Shown here in pieces: positions 26,262 through 35,682 of a stretch of 64,000 nt of DNA (positions are counted from its first letter, which is position 1; each line of letters begins with the position of its first letter). A model generated the notes under the pieces. It ran no database searches, had not been told where the DNA came from, and saw only the letters and a list, made by a program, of their open reading frames with translations. Where the stretch lies: the NCBI RefSeq assembly GCF_012911815.1, contig NZ_JAATNW010000002.1, forward strand, positions 248,001-312,000, read 5' to 3'. The position numbers and the translations under genes were made by a program. Source of the DNA: Alteromonas ponticola. GTDB lineage: Bacteria > Pseudomonadota > Gammaproteobacteria > Enterobacterales > Alteromonadaceae.

Positions 26262-27224
26262 CTAGTGAAACGCATGGATATGGGATACCACTTTCTTGTC
26301 TAACTCCTCTATCCACGCCATTGGTATCACATCACTGACTTGTACCAGCAATTTTTCCGCAACATCACGTACTTCATCAGAGCTTCGCTGTTTGGCCGTT
26401 TTTGCCCAAAGGTAGGCTTTTGCCAGCAAATGCGCCTGATCTGAATGCGCATCTTGTGTAAGTTTCCAGTAAAGCGCAGCTACAGGTAAATAGGCTTGTT
26501 CGTAGCCCTGACTGGCGGCCACTTCATACCAATAAGCTGCTTGACGAATGTCAGTTTCAACGTCAAGCCCCATATCCAATATCCTGGCCATTTGAAATGC
26601 AGCACTGGGCTGCTTCTCCGGTGCGGCCAACGCATAGAAATGCATCGCAGATAAATAGCTTTGACTGAGGTATTGTCCATCGCGGTACCAGTTCGCTACC
26701 TGCAACGCGGCATCAATACTGCCTTTTTCAGCCGCGTCGAGGCACAGTGTCACCCCCTGCCGTAACGTCTTCTTGTCAACTTGTTGAGTCAACAACAATT
26801 TTCCCGCTTCACAACCCGCTTTATAGATCTGATTCTCGAACGCACGTAAATACCACTTTAACGCGGCATCCACTTGGTCCGGAGAATCAGTTTCATTTAA
26901 AATGCATCGGGCGGTTTCATATTGAGCAGCCGGTATATTGTTGTTAGCAGCTTTAGCATACCAATGACATGCAACTTGCGGATCCGCGACGTCACCCCAG
27001 CCATTCTGGTGAAATAAAGCCAGGTTGAACTGAGCCAGACCATTCCCTTTATCCGCCTGCAATTCAAATGCGTGCAGAGCCTTTTTGGTCTTTCCCGCTT
27101 CAAGGTAAGCCTGTGCCTGTTGTAGTGCCTGCTGCCAGTCTTCGGGTTGCGCAGACAGGCCATTAGCACTCACCAGGCACATTAATCCCACAAAAAAGCG
27201 GTAGGGTACAAAAACACTTATCAT
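26262..27224 (-). CDS. Sel1-like repeat (SLR/TPR) secreted protein
   Basis: 320 residues with a signal peptide (VGLMCLVSANGLSAQ). Repeated 36-residue SLR units are clear: KGNGLAQFNLALFHQNGWGDVADPQVACHWYAKAANN, then KGSIDAALQVANWYRDG and then RQAAYWYEVAASQGYEQAYLPVAALY. These solenoids serve as protein-protein scaffolds in the periplasm. The ATG overlaps the stop of the tail-collar gene by four bases (ATGA), so it is the last gene of a three-gene operon with that protein and a PEP-CTERM protein. Specific role unknown. Confidence 0.85.
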   Translation of the reverse strand: MISVFVPYRFFVGLMCLVSANGLSAQPEDWQQALQQAQAYLEAGKTKKALHAFELQADKGNGLAQFNLALFHQNGWGDVADPQVACHWYAKAANNNIPAAQYETARCILNETDSPDQVDAALKWYLRAFENQIYKAGCEAGKLLLTQQVDKKTLRQGVTLCLDAAEKGSIDAALQVANWYRDGQYLSQSYLSAMHFYALAAPEKQPSAAFQMARILDMGLDVETDIRQAAYWYEVAASQGYEQAYLPVAALYWKLTQDAHSDQAHLLAKAYLWAKTAKQRSSDEVRDVAEKLLVQVSDVIPMAWIEELDKKVVSHIHAFH

Positions 27225-27925
27225 GAGCGCGGAGGAAAAATACCCTGAAGGGCAATAAGCCAGGTCATGCCCACATAAGGACTACGAACATCGAACGGTG
27301 TGCTTCCACCAGTGTTGCCTACTGTAGTTGTCGCGCTAGCGGTTGATGAGATCTGCACATCTAACACAATGGCGTCTGCTCCCATATCTACAGATGGCAA
27401 GCCTGTGTTATAAATTTCTTCACGTGGAGGACTGTCAGCCAACACACTACCTGTGGGATCGGTGGTGTTAGCCGAAGCCGCCAGCGCTCTGAGCACAGCG
27501 GAACTGCCACTGGAATCATTCGAAATAGTCACGGTGGTGCTGGCGGTATGATTGTGTGAGGGTAAATTAGACACATTTAATGTGGCTGTCTCCCGCCCCC
27601 CTTTCTGCCCGAGCTGAATATTACTTAATCCCGGCCCCTGACCAGCACCCACAGGGGTTCTGCCGCGTAAATCAGGTAATGCGAATGTGGTTCGTCCATC
27701 GCCTCCGTAGGTTGTGCCAAGAATTGAAAATAATGCTGTATTCGTGGCTATTTGCAATATCTGCCCTTCCGCTTTGGCATAGTCTCTAATTGCAAAATTG
27801 CCCGCAAATAAACACATCCCTCCTATATACGGCTGGGCGCCACATGCCAATGCCGTTGCAGAGAAGAAGCTAGTGGACACTACCGCCACTAAACTACATG
27901 CCATTGATTTTATAGAAATTTGCAT
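27221..27925 (-). CDS. Secreted phage tail collar-domain protein (MdpB-like)
   Basis: About 234 residues from the ATG at 27925, which has AAAGGA eight bases upstream (an upstream ATG at 27943 lacks one). A signal peptide ends at ATALA-CG. The tail-collar motif is complete: PYIGGMCLFAGNFAIRDYAKAEGQ, GTTYGGDGRTTFALPDLRGRTPVGAG, LPSHNHTA, and the ending WLIALQGIFPPRS typical of microcystin-dependent-protein-like (MdpB) proteins. The signal peptide makes it an exported version of a phage-fibre module. It is sandwiched between a PEP-CTERM gene and a Sel1 gene in one operon. Function unknown. Confidence 0.85.
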   Translation of the reverse strand: MQISIKSMACSLVAVVSTSFFSATALACGAQPYIGGMCLFAGNFAIRDYAKAEGQILQIATNTALFSILGTTYGGDGRTTFALPDLRGRTPVGAGQGPGLSNIQLGQKGGRETATLNVSNLPSHNHTASTTVTISNDSSGSSAVLRALAASANTTDPTGSVLADSPPREEIYNTGLPSVDMGADAIVLDVQISSTASATTTVGNTGGSTPFDVRSPYVGMTWLIALQGIFPPRS

Positions 27926-27929
27926 AATA

Positions 27930-28769
27930 TTATTCCTTTGCATTTAGTTTAAAATTACGGCGTTTTCCGGCCAATAAAGATAACAATCCGCCGGTAAAAA
28001 GCATCAGTATTGAAGGCTCTGGTACATCCGGTGGCGTGGTCAGGTCGACCACCCTTAACACGCTGATAAATGCTTCGGTTTGCGCGTTAAACGAGCCATT
28101 ACCAAAGAATTCACCACCATCTATCTTCAGCAAGCCGCTAAAAAAGTCGGACATGCCCGCGCCCAATGTAATATCAAAGAGGAAATTCCCTGAATCGCTT
28201 AACGCCGCCCCCAGAGACGTTAGCGATTCACCATTTCTCTCATCACCAAAAAACGTATCCGAGGTGAGATCTGAAGCAAAAAATTCGTTCGAGTCACCGT
28301 CAAATAAATTGATCTCACCATCAACATAGGCGTCACTGCCATTGGCATCGACAAAATTAGCAAAGCTTACTTCAAAGAAAATTTGATAATCCGTGGTTAA
28401 TGATGAGTTGGTCAAATCAAATGCAAAGTCAAATATGAAATCACCCACACTTGAATCCGCACCTCCCGATGCCGACGCATTAACTCCCACCCCATCGCCC
28501 GTCTCAGTAAGTGCACCGCCTATAGGGTTATCACCGGTAACGGTGACATTGTTTACCGAACTATCTGAGTTAGTCCCCCCTTGTATTGCTGTCATCGTCG
28601 CCATCTGGGATGCCGGGCCAGTAGTTCCGCTAGAATCAAAAGTGTCAAACATTGCTGATCCGTTTATCGCAAGTGATACCGGTATCGGAGCAGAGACAGC
28701 TGTATATGAAAAAGTCGTAAGTAGACCTATGAACTGCAAAGTGGCTACGCGTAATACCCATTGTTTCAT
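27930..28769 (-). CDS. PEP-CTERM sorting-domain protein
   Basis: About 279 residues from the ATG at 28769 (AAGGAAC upstream). A signal peptide (LQFIGLLTTFSYTAVSA) begins it. The C-terminus is a standard exosortase signal: VPEPSILMLFTGGLLSLLAGKRR, i.e. PEP motif, hydrophobic span, basic cluster. The mature part is rich in Asp, Ser, Gly and Asn with beta-strand character and no recognised enzyme motif. It would be exported, processed by an exosortase (not in this window) and attached to or released from the surface matrix. First gene of the operon with the tail-collar and Sel1 proteins. Confidence 0.85.
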   Translation of the reverse strand: MKQWVLRVATLQFIGLLTTFSYTAVSAPIPVSLAINGSAMFDTFDSSGTTGPASQMATMTAIQGGTNSDSSVNNVTVTGDNPIGGALTETGDGVGVNASASGGADSSVGDFIFDFAFDLTNSSLTTDYQIFFEVSFANFVDANGSDAYVDGEINLFDGDSNEFFASDLTSDTFFGDERNGESLTSLGAALSDSGNFLFDITLGAGMSDFFSGLLKIDGGEFFGNGSFNAQTEAFISVLRVVDLTTPPDVPEPSILMLFTGGLLSLLAGKRRNFKLNAKE

Positions 28770-29131
28770 TGTTAGTTCCTTAACGTTATTGTTTATTTTG
28801 CGAGCAGCACAAAGCATAAAACGAACCGACTGGTTATTTTTTAATCACTTCAACGAGTTGTGTTTTATTTGAATGCCAATTGTAAATTATTTGTAAAAAA
28901 ATCTGACGCATTTGGTTAAACCGAATAATATCTACGGCTATGTTGTATATTAATCGAACAGCTTGAAATCAACTTGATTTCCTCTCGTAATACCGATGCT
29001 GTCTACGCTGGAGCGTGAATGAGGGGGTTGTCGAACACTTTATAAGAAGGAAGATGAGGCGTTGAAATATGTAAAAATAGTCGACAGTCTAAGGTGCAAA
29101 AGCACCCTAAACTGACTTACTTAATGAACTG
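28770..29131. other. Intergenic region upstream of the PEP-CTERM operon
   Basis: About 360 AT-rich bases between two leftward PEP-CTERM genes. I see no coding frame. It should hold the promoter of the operon starting at 28769 and the end of the transcript from 29875. Confidence 0.35.
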
Positions 29132-29872
29132 TTAAAACTTTTTTCTGCGACTTGCAAGCGCTCCGGCGCCTAACAATAGCAATAAGGCTGCTGCAGGTTC
29201 TGGAACATTCGCTGCCGGTTCAAAATTAAATGTACGTGATTCCTGCCCTTCAAATTGAAGCGTGACATTGTCTGCAAATGCGACATAGTCTGCACCTGCT
29301 GAAGAGCCAACGCCTACACTGATGGCTGCAATATAGGCACTGTCAGAATAAATCCCGTCGGCCCAGTCAGCAATAGTGCGATCATAAACTTCAGTGGCAC
29401 CAATACCCGTTTCCCAGCGCCAGAAATTATCCGTAAACGAAGTTTGATACCAGGTGTCGCGAAGCGTACTGCCGTAGGTTCCGTTGTACGCGCCTTCCCA
29501 AATCAATTCGCTGCGTTGTTCACCGTCGAATATGTGCAGGCGTAATGCGGGTGTGTAATCCGCGTTTAACGCTGAAATACTATCGCTGGCTATGGCCCAC
29601 TCAAAACTAAAATCAGTCAGTGCTGATAACAAGCCGATGTTACTGCCTGCATCCCACGGATTCCCCAACCCGTAATAGCGCGTTCTGTCACCACGCAATT
29701 CAAGTGAACCCGCACCACTTCTGGCCATCGCAGTGGTAATTTCACTGTTCGTGTCACCGCTGCCCCACGCGGGGTCATCTGGGTTTACCGTCACTACAGC
29801 TGCCTGCGATACGCCATGTGCCGCCAATGTAATCGCGACTACCGATATAAATCCTCTGATTGTATTTTTCAT
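29132..29872 (-). CDS. PEP-CTERM sorting-domain protein
   Basis: 246 residues from the ATG at 29872 (AAGGGAA at good spacing). A signal peptide ending VSQAAV leads it. The mature region carries a jelly-roll-like pattern (GAGSLELRGDRTRYYGLGNPW, FSFEWAIASDS, NVTLQFEGQESRTFNFEP). The exosortase tail is VPEPAAALLLLLGAGALASRRKKF. It is likely an exported surface or matrix protein. An upstream AT-rich element is shared with the CHRD protein gene at 47802. Confidence 0.85.
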   Translation of the reverse strand: MKNTIRGFISVVAITLAAHGVSQAAVVTVNPDDPAWGSGDTNSEITTAMARSGAGSLELRGDRTRYYGLGNPWDAGSNIGLLSALTDFSFEWAIASDSISALNADYTPALRLHIFDGEQRSELIWEGAYNGTYGSTLRDTWYQTSFTDNFWRWETGIGATEVYDRTIADWADGIYSDSAYIAAISVGVGSSAGADYVAFADNVTLQFEGQESRTFNFEPAANVPEPAAALLLLLGAGALASRRKKF

Positions 29873-29931
29873 CATTATTTCCCTTTCTATTTTAGTTATA
29901 GCGTCAAGTTATAAGCAAATACTAAACCAAA

Positions 29932-29973
29932 TGCACAACCTCATGTTTCTAAAGGTTTATTTCGGTTTTTTAA
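29932..29973 (-). promoter_or_regulatory. Candidate PEP-CTERM promoter element
   Basis: On the minus strand TTAAAAAACCGAA is followed after 22 bases by TTGTGCA, 59 bases before the ATG. The CHRD/PEP-CTERM gene has TAAAAAACCGAA, 22 bases, then TTTGCAC, 57 bases before its ATG. Shared spacing suggests a common regulator binding site and promoter. Confidence 0.4.
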
Positions 29974-30100
29974 CTTTTTCTTTAATGGACCTGTAAAGAT
30001 TGCTGACTTATACAATGAGAACAAAAAATAGATATTAGAAATACGATTCACTGGCGGGGAAGACTATTACACAGAATTTCTCGGAATGACGCCACCACAC

Positions 30101-30131
30101 TTGATAACAATATTGATAACCATTATCATTC
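30101..30131. promoter_or_regulatory. Fur-like boxes upstream of the siderophore receptor
   Basis: TTGATAACAATATTGATAA and the overlapping TTGATAACCATTATCATTC fit the Fur 6-1-6 hexamer pattern (GATAAT type). They end about 34 bases before the receptor ATG. Confidence 0.7.
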
Positions 30132-30164
30132 AGGATAATTCAAAAATGCTTTCATGTTGTAAAA

Positions 30165-32249
30165 ATGACAAAAACACTTATTAGCCTCGCACTCTCTACC
30201 GCGCTTACCACACCAACCCTTGCCACCGAGCAAACCGGCGAAGTAATTACAGTCACGGCAGCCCGCACCAGTGTTCCACAAAGTGCTATCCCCGCCACTG
30301 TTTCCGTTATCACGGGCGATGAGATTCGCGCTCAATTGAACGTTGCGCAATCGTTATCAGATATCCTTGGCAATATGATCCCTGCTTTTTCACCTTCGCG
30401 ACAGAAATTAACCAGTGCGGGTGAAACATTGCGTGGGCGTGAACCCCTTTATCTCATTGATGGTGTACCTCAATCCAATCCACTGCGTAATGGCTCGCGT
30501 GCTGCCTACACTATTGACCCGTTTATGATTGAGCGCGTTGAGGTTATCCACGGCGCCAGCGCTATTCAGGGAATGGGGGCAAGCGGGGGGATTATCAATA
30601 TCATCACTAAGTCGGCTGAAAATGGCCCAACACATGAAATTAACGCAGGCATCACGTCGTCAACGGAAGCATTTTCCGACGGTCTGACCTATCAGACAGG
30701 TTACCTTTACCGCCATAATGCGGGTAAATGGCAAGCATTATTGGGTTTCCAATTAAAAGAGACAGGTATGTATGTTGACGGCGAAGGGCAGTTAATCGGA
30801 CTTGACGGCGCTCAAGGCGATACAATGGACTCAACCAGCACCGATCTATTTGCGAAGTTCGCGTATACAGCTGACGAAAAGCAATCGCTTGAGTTTATGA
30901 TCAACCGGTTTGAAATGGCCGGAAACGGTGATTTTAACTCAGTGGGTGGCAATCGTGAAATAGGCGAGCCTACAATTTCAGGTGAAGGAAAGGTTGAAGG
31001 GAAAAGCCCGGAAAATGAAGTCATAACGTCTTCGCTTACCTATCGCAATAATGACTTGATGTCCGGTAAGCTAAACTGGCAACTTTTCCTGCAGGATTTT
31101 TCAGCACTGTACGGTGGCGGTCGTTATGCAACTTTTCAGGATGCCGCATTAGGCGAAGATTTGTTTGACCAGTCGCGAAATGATTCACAAAAATATGGTT
31201 CGCGCATCACGCTGAACTGGCAAAACGTAGGCCAGGCACCTCTGGATATTACTGCTGGTCTTGATTATTTGAATGACACCACCTTTCAGGAACTCGCACA
31301 GACTGGACGCAAGTGGGTTCCGGATACTGAGTTTATCAATTGGGCGCCGTATCTACAGGCACGGTATCAGGTTGGTGATTTAAGTCTGAGTGCCGGTGCT
31401 CGCTATGAGTACGGAAAGTTAAAAGTCGATGACTTTACCACCCTGGCCTCCAATGGCAATACCTTTGTCGCAGGCGGACAACCTTCCTTTAATGAGTTGC
31501 TGCATAACCTTGGTGTCGTGTACCAGATTACCCCTCAGCTCAGAGCCTATGCAAGCTTCTCAGAAGGTTTCAGTATGCCTGATGTTGGTCGCGTGCTTAG
31601 GGGAATTAACCAACCTGATTTGAGCGTATCCAGCTTTTTAGACTTGCAACCTGTGATAGCAGACAATAAAGAGGTTGGCTTAGATTATACCTTTGAAGCA
31701 TTGTCGTTCGGCTTAAGCTACTTTACCTCTGACTCAGATCTGGGTGCACGATTGCAAGCAGACGATGATGGTATTTTTTCCGTAATGCGTGAACGAACTG
31801 AAATTGACGGTTTTGAAGCAAATGCCAGCTACATGCTCTCTGCGCAAACGCGTTTCACAGCGAGCTATGCCGACACCGATGGCGAGTACGACAGTGACGG
31901 CGATCAACGGGTTGATCAAACCCTGTCCGGTCGCAATATCGCCCCTCGCCGCTTGAACATATCCTGGCATCAGAGCTGGACTGACGCTCTTTATACACAA
32001 GTGCAATTTAGCAAGCTGTTTAGTCGAGATGCTGGTGAAGAGAGTGACATCAACGACTTCAATGGCTACCACACGGTTAACGCATCAGCGACGTATGAAA
32101 CGATGCAAGCTGGTACCTTCACCCTCGGTTTAGAGAACCTTTTCAATGAATATTACTTCACTTATTATGCGCAAACCGTGGGTGGAGACACTCGCAACTT
32201 CACTGGCAGAGGAAGGACTGCGACGTTAAGTTGGCAGTACGGATGGTAA
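30165..32249 (+). CDS. TonB-dependent siderophore receptor
   Basis: 694 residues. A short signal peptide is followed by a TonB box-like GEVITVTAARTS, a plug domain (LSDILGNMIPAFSPSRQ..., LYLIDGVPQSNPL, RVEVIHGASAIQGMGASGGIINIITK) and a barrel ending LSWQYGW. The plug is most like hydroxamate/citrate-type receptors of the IutA/PvuA group, but the ligand is uncertain. It imports a ferric siderophore. Expression should be iron-repressed through the upstream Fur-like boxes. It forms an operon with the PepSY protein, which starts four bases after its stop. Confidence 0.88.
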   Translation: MTKTLISLALSTALTTPTLATEQTGEVITVTAARTSVPQSAIPATVSVITGDEIRAQLNVAQSLSDILGNMIPAFSPSRQKLTSAGETLRGREPLYLIDGVPQSNPLRNGSRAAYTIDPFMIERVEVIHGASAIQGMGASGGIINIITKSAENGPTHEINAGITSSTEAFSDGLTYQTGYLYRHNAGKWQALLGFQLKETGMYVDGEGQLIGLDGAQGDTMDSTSTDLFAKFAYTADEKQSLEFMINRFEMAGNGDFNSVGGNREIGEPTISGEGKVEGKSPENEVITSSLTYRNNDLMSGKLNWQLFLQDFSALYGGGRYATFQDAALGEDLFDQSRNDSQKYGSRITLNWQNVGQAPLDITAGLDYLNDTTFQELAQTGRKWVPDTEFINWAPYLQARYQVGDLSLSAGARYEYGKLKVDDFTTLASNGNTFVAGGQPSFNELLHNLGVVYQITPQLRAYASFSEGFSMPDVGRVLRGINQPDLSVSSFLDLQPVIADNKEVGLDYTFEALSFGLSYFTSDSDLGARLQADDDGIFSVMRERTEIDGFEANASYMLSAQTRFTASYADTDGEYDSDGDQRVDQTLSGRNIAPRRLNISWHQSWTDALYTQVQFSKLFSRDAGEESDINDFNGYHTVNASATYETMQAGTFTLGLENLFNEYYFTYYAQTVGGDTRNFTGRGRTATLSWQYGW

Positions 32250-32253
32250 GCCA

Positions 32254-33306
32254 TTGCCAAAAATCATTGCACGACTAAATCAAAGTTTCCACACCTGGCT
32301 CGGCTTATTGCTGAGCCTTTGGATGCTGTTGATGGCAATTACAGGTACCACACTGTATTTCAAATCTGAGTTACTACAATGGCTTTACCCGGCGCTTCAC
32401 CAAGATGCTCCGCTAGCGCAGCGTGAAGTGGCGTCTATTTTGGACTCGTTGATATTGAAGCAGGTAGATGCCTATGCATATATGCCAACGGATGACGCCC
32501 CCTGGTTAGAAATTGTCGATTCAGAAAAAACGCACTGGTACTACACGCACCAGGGCATGGTGTTAGAGCGACCGCTTAACAGCGATTACATCAGCTTGTT
32601 TGTTTCGCTACATCACGATCTGATGCTCGGAGAAACCGGCAAAAATTTGTTAGGTATTCTGGGGCTGGCAAGTCTATTACTTGTGGTGACCGGCGTTATC
32701 AGATGGTGGCCACGACACCGTATCTCGGCTCGATTATTCAAAATTCACTGGTTCAGTTTACGCAGCCGCAAAGGCTTGCAGACATTAGGCGAGTTACACA
32801 AAGTCAGTGCGGTATTGTTGTTTGTTCCCATTGTATTGGTACTCACAACCGGCACTGCGATGATTTACTCGTCGCCCGTAAAGTCGCTTTTGGTTGCGCT
32901 TTTGCCCCAACAGGGTAATCAGCCTACCGTGTCAGCAACCCACATCTCCTATGATAACTGGCAAGACAAGTTCACCGCGGCCAGTGAATTGTTAGATGGC
33001 GCCTCACCACGTCTAGTTTACCTTTCCGCCAACAAATTACGATTGAAGCATGATACAGAGTGGCACCCTAACGGTCGAAACTACGTTAGCTTTTCCTCTG
33101 CGGGCAAAATCACTGCGGCCGAAAACGTAAGCGAAACCTCATTGGGCAATCAACTTTCTCACACGATTTATCCATTGCACGTAGCTGCGGTGGGCGGAAC
33201 GGCTTTCTTATTTTTAGCAACGCTGACAGGACTCACGTTAATACTGATACCTGTTACAGGAATAATGTATTGGTGTAAACGACGTCAATATCAGGTCAAA
33301 AGATAG
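32254..33306 (+). CDS. PepSY-associated inner-membrane protein (PiuB-like, iron uptake)
   Basis: 350 residues with four membrane spans. N-terminal FHTWLGLLLSLWMLLMAITGTTLYFK is the family signature, with conserved His in spans (LHHDLMLGETG, GELHKVSAVLLFVPIVLVLTTG, HTIYPLHVAAVGG). Such proteins accompany siderophore receptors; some reduce ferric siderophores with haem held by these His residues. The start is a TTG at 32254, four bases after the receptor stop, consistent with coupling. Confidence 0.85.
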   Translation: MPKIIARLNQSFHTWLGLLLSLWMLLMAITGTTLYFKSELLQWLYPALHQDAPLAQREVASILDSLILKQVDAYAYMPTDDAPWLEIVDSEKTHWYYTHQGMVLERPLNSDYISLFVSLHHDLMLGETGKNLLGILGLASLLLVVTGVIRWWPRHRISARLFKIHWFSLRSRKGLQTLGELHKVSAVLLFVPIVLVLTTGTAMIYSSPVKSLLVALLPQQGNQPTVSATHISYDNWQDKFTAASELLDGASPRLVYLSANKLRLKHDTEWHPNGRNYVSFSSAGKITAAENVSETSLGNQLSHTIYPLHVAAVGGTAFLFLATLTGLTLILIPVTGIMYWCKRRQYQVKR

Positions 33307-33365
33307 CAGCGTCGCAAACCTTGATACCTGGATGGTTGCTACTATTTGAATTTAACAAAAGCCAG

Positions 33366-33554
33366 CTACTTAACTTTAATCAACCCAAGTAAAAAGCAAA
33401 TACCTCCCCCAACCATGCCAGCCCAGGCCTCCCAAGGCGTTTCGCCATCAAGTGCCCGCGAAAACTGTGAGCTGGCAGAGTCATAGATATCGTACCCCCA
33501 CCAGGCCAGAGCTACCCCGACGACGATTAGAATTATTCCAATTACTTTATTCAT
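33366..33554 (-). CDS. DUF3185 small membrane protein
   Basis: 62 residues with two membrane spans (VIGIILIVVGVALAWWGYDIY and WAGMVGGGICFLLGLIKVK) separated by a polar loop (SASSQFSRALDGETP). This matches the DUF3185 family pattern. Function unknown. It lies 18 bases downstream of the dehalogenase on the same strand, so co-transcription is possible. Confidence 0.8.
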   Translation of the reverse strand: MNKVIGIILIVVGVALAWWGYDIYDSASSQFSRALDGETPWEAWAGMVGGGICFLLGLIKVK

Positions 33555-33572
33555 TTAATTTAAAATCCTTGT

Positions 33573-34247
33573 TTACTGATTTAAAACAATATCGGCAAGC
33601 TCGTCCAATGAAGATACACTGAACGACGCTTCTGCACTTAACGGATACTGACACTTACCCTCGCGCTCTACAAAAACGGTGCGCATGCCTGCGTTGGCAG
33701 CGCCAGCTACATCCCAGCCGTGCGCAGCCACCATCATGCAATTCTCGACTGCGACGCCTATTTTGTCACAGGCCCAGTGATAAACGTCAGCATGGGGTTT
33801 GTATCTGCCCGCATCCTCAACGCTAAGCACATCATTGAAGTAATTGATAATCCCTGCGTATTCCAATTGCGTCCTTAACCCCTTGGTTGGTGAGTTGGAC
33901 AAAGCAATAAGTTTAATACCAGACTGGCTAAGTGTCTTTAATGCTTTTGCTGCATCATCATACGCAGGCAGCGTTGTCATAGCGTCTTTGATCACGTGCA
34001 GAGCATGCTCGAATGACAGTGATATTCCTTTACCGTACGCCACCATTTGCGCGGTAGCCGCTCCAATTTCAGAAAAGTTATGCTTGCCACCAATAGATGA
34101 TTCAACCAGCGAATGGTGAAGCAACATCGAAAACCATAATTCAACCAGGGACTCCTGCCCATTGAACAGGCTGGCAAGGGCTGGTTTCGCGCTGGATAAA
34201 TCCAGCAACGTTTCGTTGACGTCAAAAATCAGAGCGGCAGGCTTCAT
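33573..34247 (-). CDS. Haloacid dehalogenase, type II (HAD superfamily)
   Basis: 224 residues. HAD motifs are in order: LIFDVNETLLDL with nucleophile Asp9, LIALSNSP (motif II Ser), Lys in AGRYKPHADVY (motif III), and VAAHGWDVAGAANAGM (motif IV). The ETLLDL segment and length fit L-2-haloacid dehalogenases, which hydrolyse haloalkanoates. Other HAD hydrolases of this subgroup act on phosphate esters, so the substrate is not certain. The ATG at 34247 has a poor ribosome site. Confidence 0.88.
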   Translation of the reverse strand: MKPAALIFDVNETLLDLSSAKPALASLFNGQESLVELWFSMLLHHSLVESSIGGKHNFSEIGAATAQMVAYGKGISLSFEHALHVIKDAMTTLPAYDDAAKALKTLSQSGIKLIALSNSPTKGLRTQLEYAGIINYFNDVLSVEDAGRYKPHADVYHWACDKIGVAVENCMMVAAHGWDVAGAANAGMRTVFVEREGKCQYPLSAEASFSVSSLDELADIVLNQ

Positions 34248-34510
34248 TATAAAAAAACTTTAATGTGAATGTGATGATTAATAATTATCGAAGATTGTTT
34301 TAGATCACGTCAATTCTTGCAACGCAGATGGCTGGCGAGGTACAGCTGAGCTTATGAGGTGAGAAGAGTATACATGAAGCACTTATTCACTTGGCCCTCT
34401 TACACCCTAACCTTCTCTTTATGCGATTTAAAAACGACAGTTGAAAACCATAAGCAGGCTCACACGTAGTGATTAGCTGTTGTAAATTCTAGCCACAGAG
34501 AAGGAAAATT

Positions 34511-35635
34511 ATGTCTGCTTCCCCCCTATTTCAAACGTTAAAATGGGCAAACAATATCCTGACGAACCGAATGGTCATGGCGCCCATGACACGCGGAAGA
34601 GCCGGTAAAAACCGTATTCCAAATAAAGTTATGGGCGACTACTACGCACAGCGTGCTGACGCAGGTCTCATCATCACCGAAGCGACAACAATTTCCGAAG
34701 AGGCAAACGGTTGGGTCGATTCTCCCGGAATCTATACAAATCAAATGGTTGAAGGGTGGCAGTCGATAACCCAACGTGTGCATGACGCCGGTGGCAAAAT
34801 CGTATTACAGCTTTGGCATACTGGACGCGCCTCGCACAGTGATTTTCATAATGGGAAAGCGCCTTTCTCTGCCTCCGAAGTAAAATTAGAAGGTGACCAA
34901 ATTCATACCCCTGAAGGCAAAAAGGACTATGAAGTCCCGCGCGCAATGCAGATTGAAGATATTAAAAGAACAGTCCAGGACTTTAAACGCGCAGCTGCTA
35001 ATGCACTGGATGCCGGTTTTGACGGCGTTGAGATCCACGCGGCAAACGGTTACCTGTTAAATCAATTTTTAGACGGCAGAAGTAACCAGCGTGATGATGA
35101 TTATGGCGGCAGTCTTGCCAATAGATATCGGTTTCTTGATGAAGTTACCCGCGCCGTCTTAGAAATCTGGCCTGCTGAAAAAGTGGGTGTTAGATTATCA
35201 CCCAATGGCTCGTTTAATGATATGGGATGTGACGACTACCGCGAGATATTCACCTACACCATACAACAACTTGCCGCTCACAAACTCGGCTATCTTCACG
35301 TTATGGATGGGTTAGGCTTTGGTTTTCATGAACGTGGTGAGCCTATGACACTGGCGGAAGTCAGAAAATTATTCAGCGGTGTGATAATCGGCAACGTTGG
35401 CTACACCAAAGAAAAAGCCGAGAAAAGAATCAGTGATGGCGATGCCGACTGCATTGCATTTGGCCGCCCTTATATTACCAATCCTGATTTGGTGGATAGA
35501 TATAAAAACGACTGGCCTCTGAATGACTTTGACGATATGTCGCAATGGTACGGGGGTGGCGCTGAGGGTTACAGCGACTATGAGACATTTGAGGAAGAGA
35601 CTGGTAAAGATCAAGTGAGAAAGATCGCGCCCTAG
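34511..35635 (+). CDS. Old Yellow Enzyme family alkene reductase (NemA-like)
   Basis: 374 residues, an FMN-containing TIM barrel. Active-site residues HxxN (His176, Asn179) and Tyr181 are present in GVEIHAANGYLLNQF, and APMTRGR and the GGSLANRYRF segment are typical. Such enzymes reduce the C=C bond of electrophilic alkenes and nitro compounds with NADPH, aiding detoxification. AGAAGGA lies upstream of the ATG. It ends at a strong hairpin. Unlike FadH at 2297 it lacks the iron-sulfur and FAD domains. Confidence 0.93.
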   Translation: MSASPLFQTLKWANNILTNRMVMAPMTRGRAGKNRIPNKVMGDYYAQRADAGLIITEATTISEEANGWVDSPGIYTNQMVEGWQSITQRVHDAGGKIVLQLWHTGRASHSDFHNGKAPFSASEVKLEGDQIHTPEGKKDYEVPRAMQIEDIKRTVQDFKRAAANALDAGFDGVEIHAANGYLLNQFLDGRSNQRDDDYGGSLANRYRFLDEVTRAVLEIWPAEKVGVRLSPNGSFNDMGCDDYREIFTYTIQQLAAHKLGYLHVMDGLGFGFHERGEPMTLAEVRKLFSGVIIGNVGYTKEKAEKRISDGDADCIAFGRPYITNPDLVDRYKNDWPLNDFDDMSQWYGGGAEGYSDYETFEEETGKDQVRKIAP

Positions 35636-35662
35636 TGTTATCAGTCGATAATCAAGCGTATC

Positions 35663-35682
35663 GCTCCCACAAAAGTGGGAGC
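35663..35682 (+). terminator. Hairpin terminator after the Old Yellow Enzyme gene
   Basis: GCTCCCAC and GTGGGAGC form a perfect 8-bp stem around AAAA, followed by TTTAAAA, 28 bases after the stop. Confidence 0.75.

Noticed and set aside
27221-27925. Prophage remnant
   Set aside because: The tail-collar protein has a signal peptide and lies in an operon with PEP-CTERM and Sel1 genes; no other phage genes or attachment repeats are seen.
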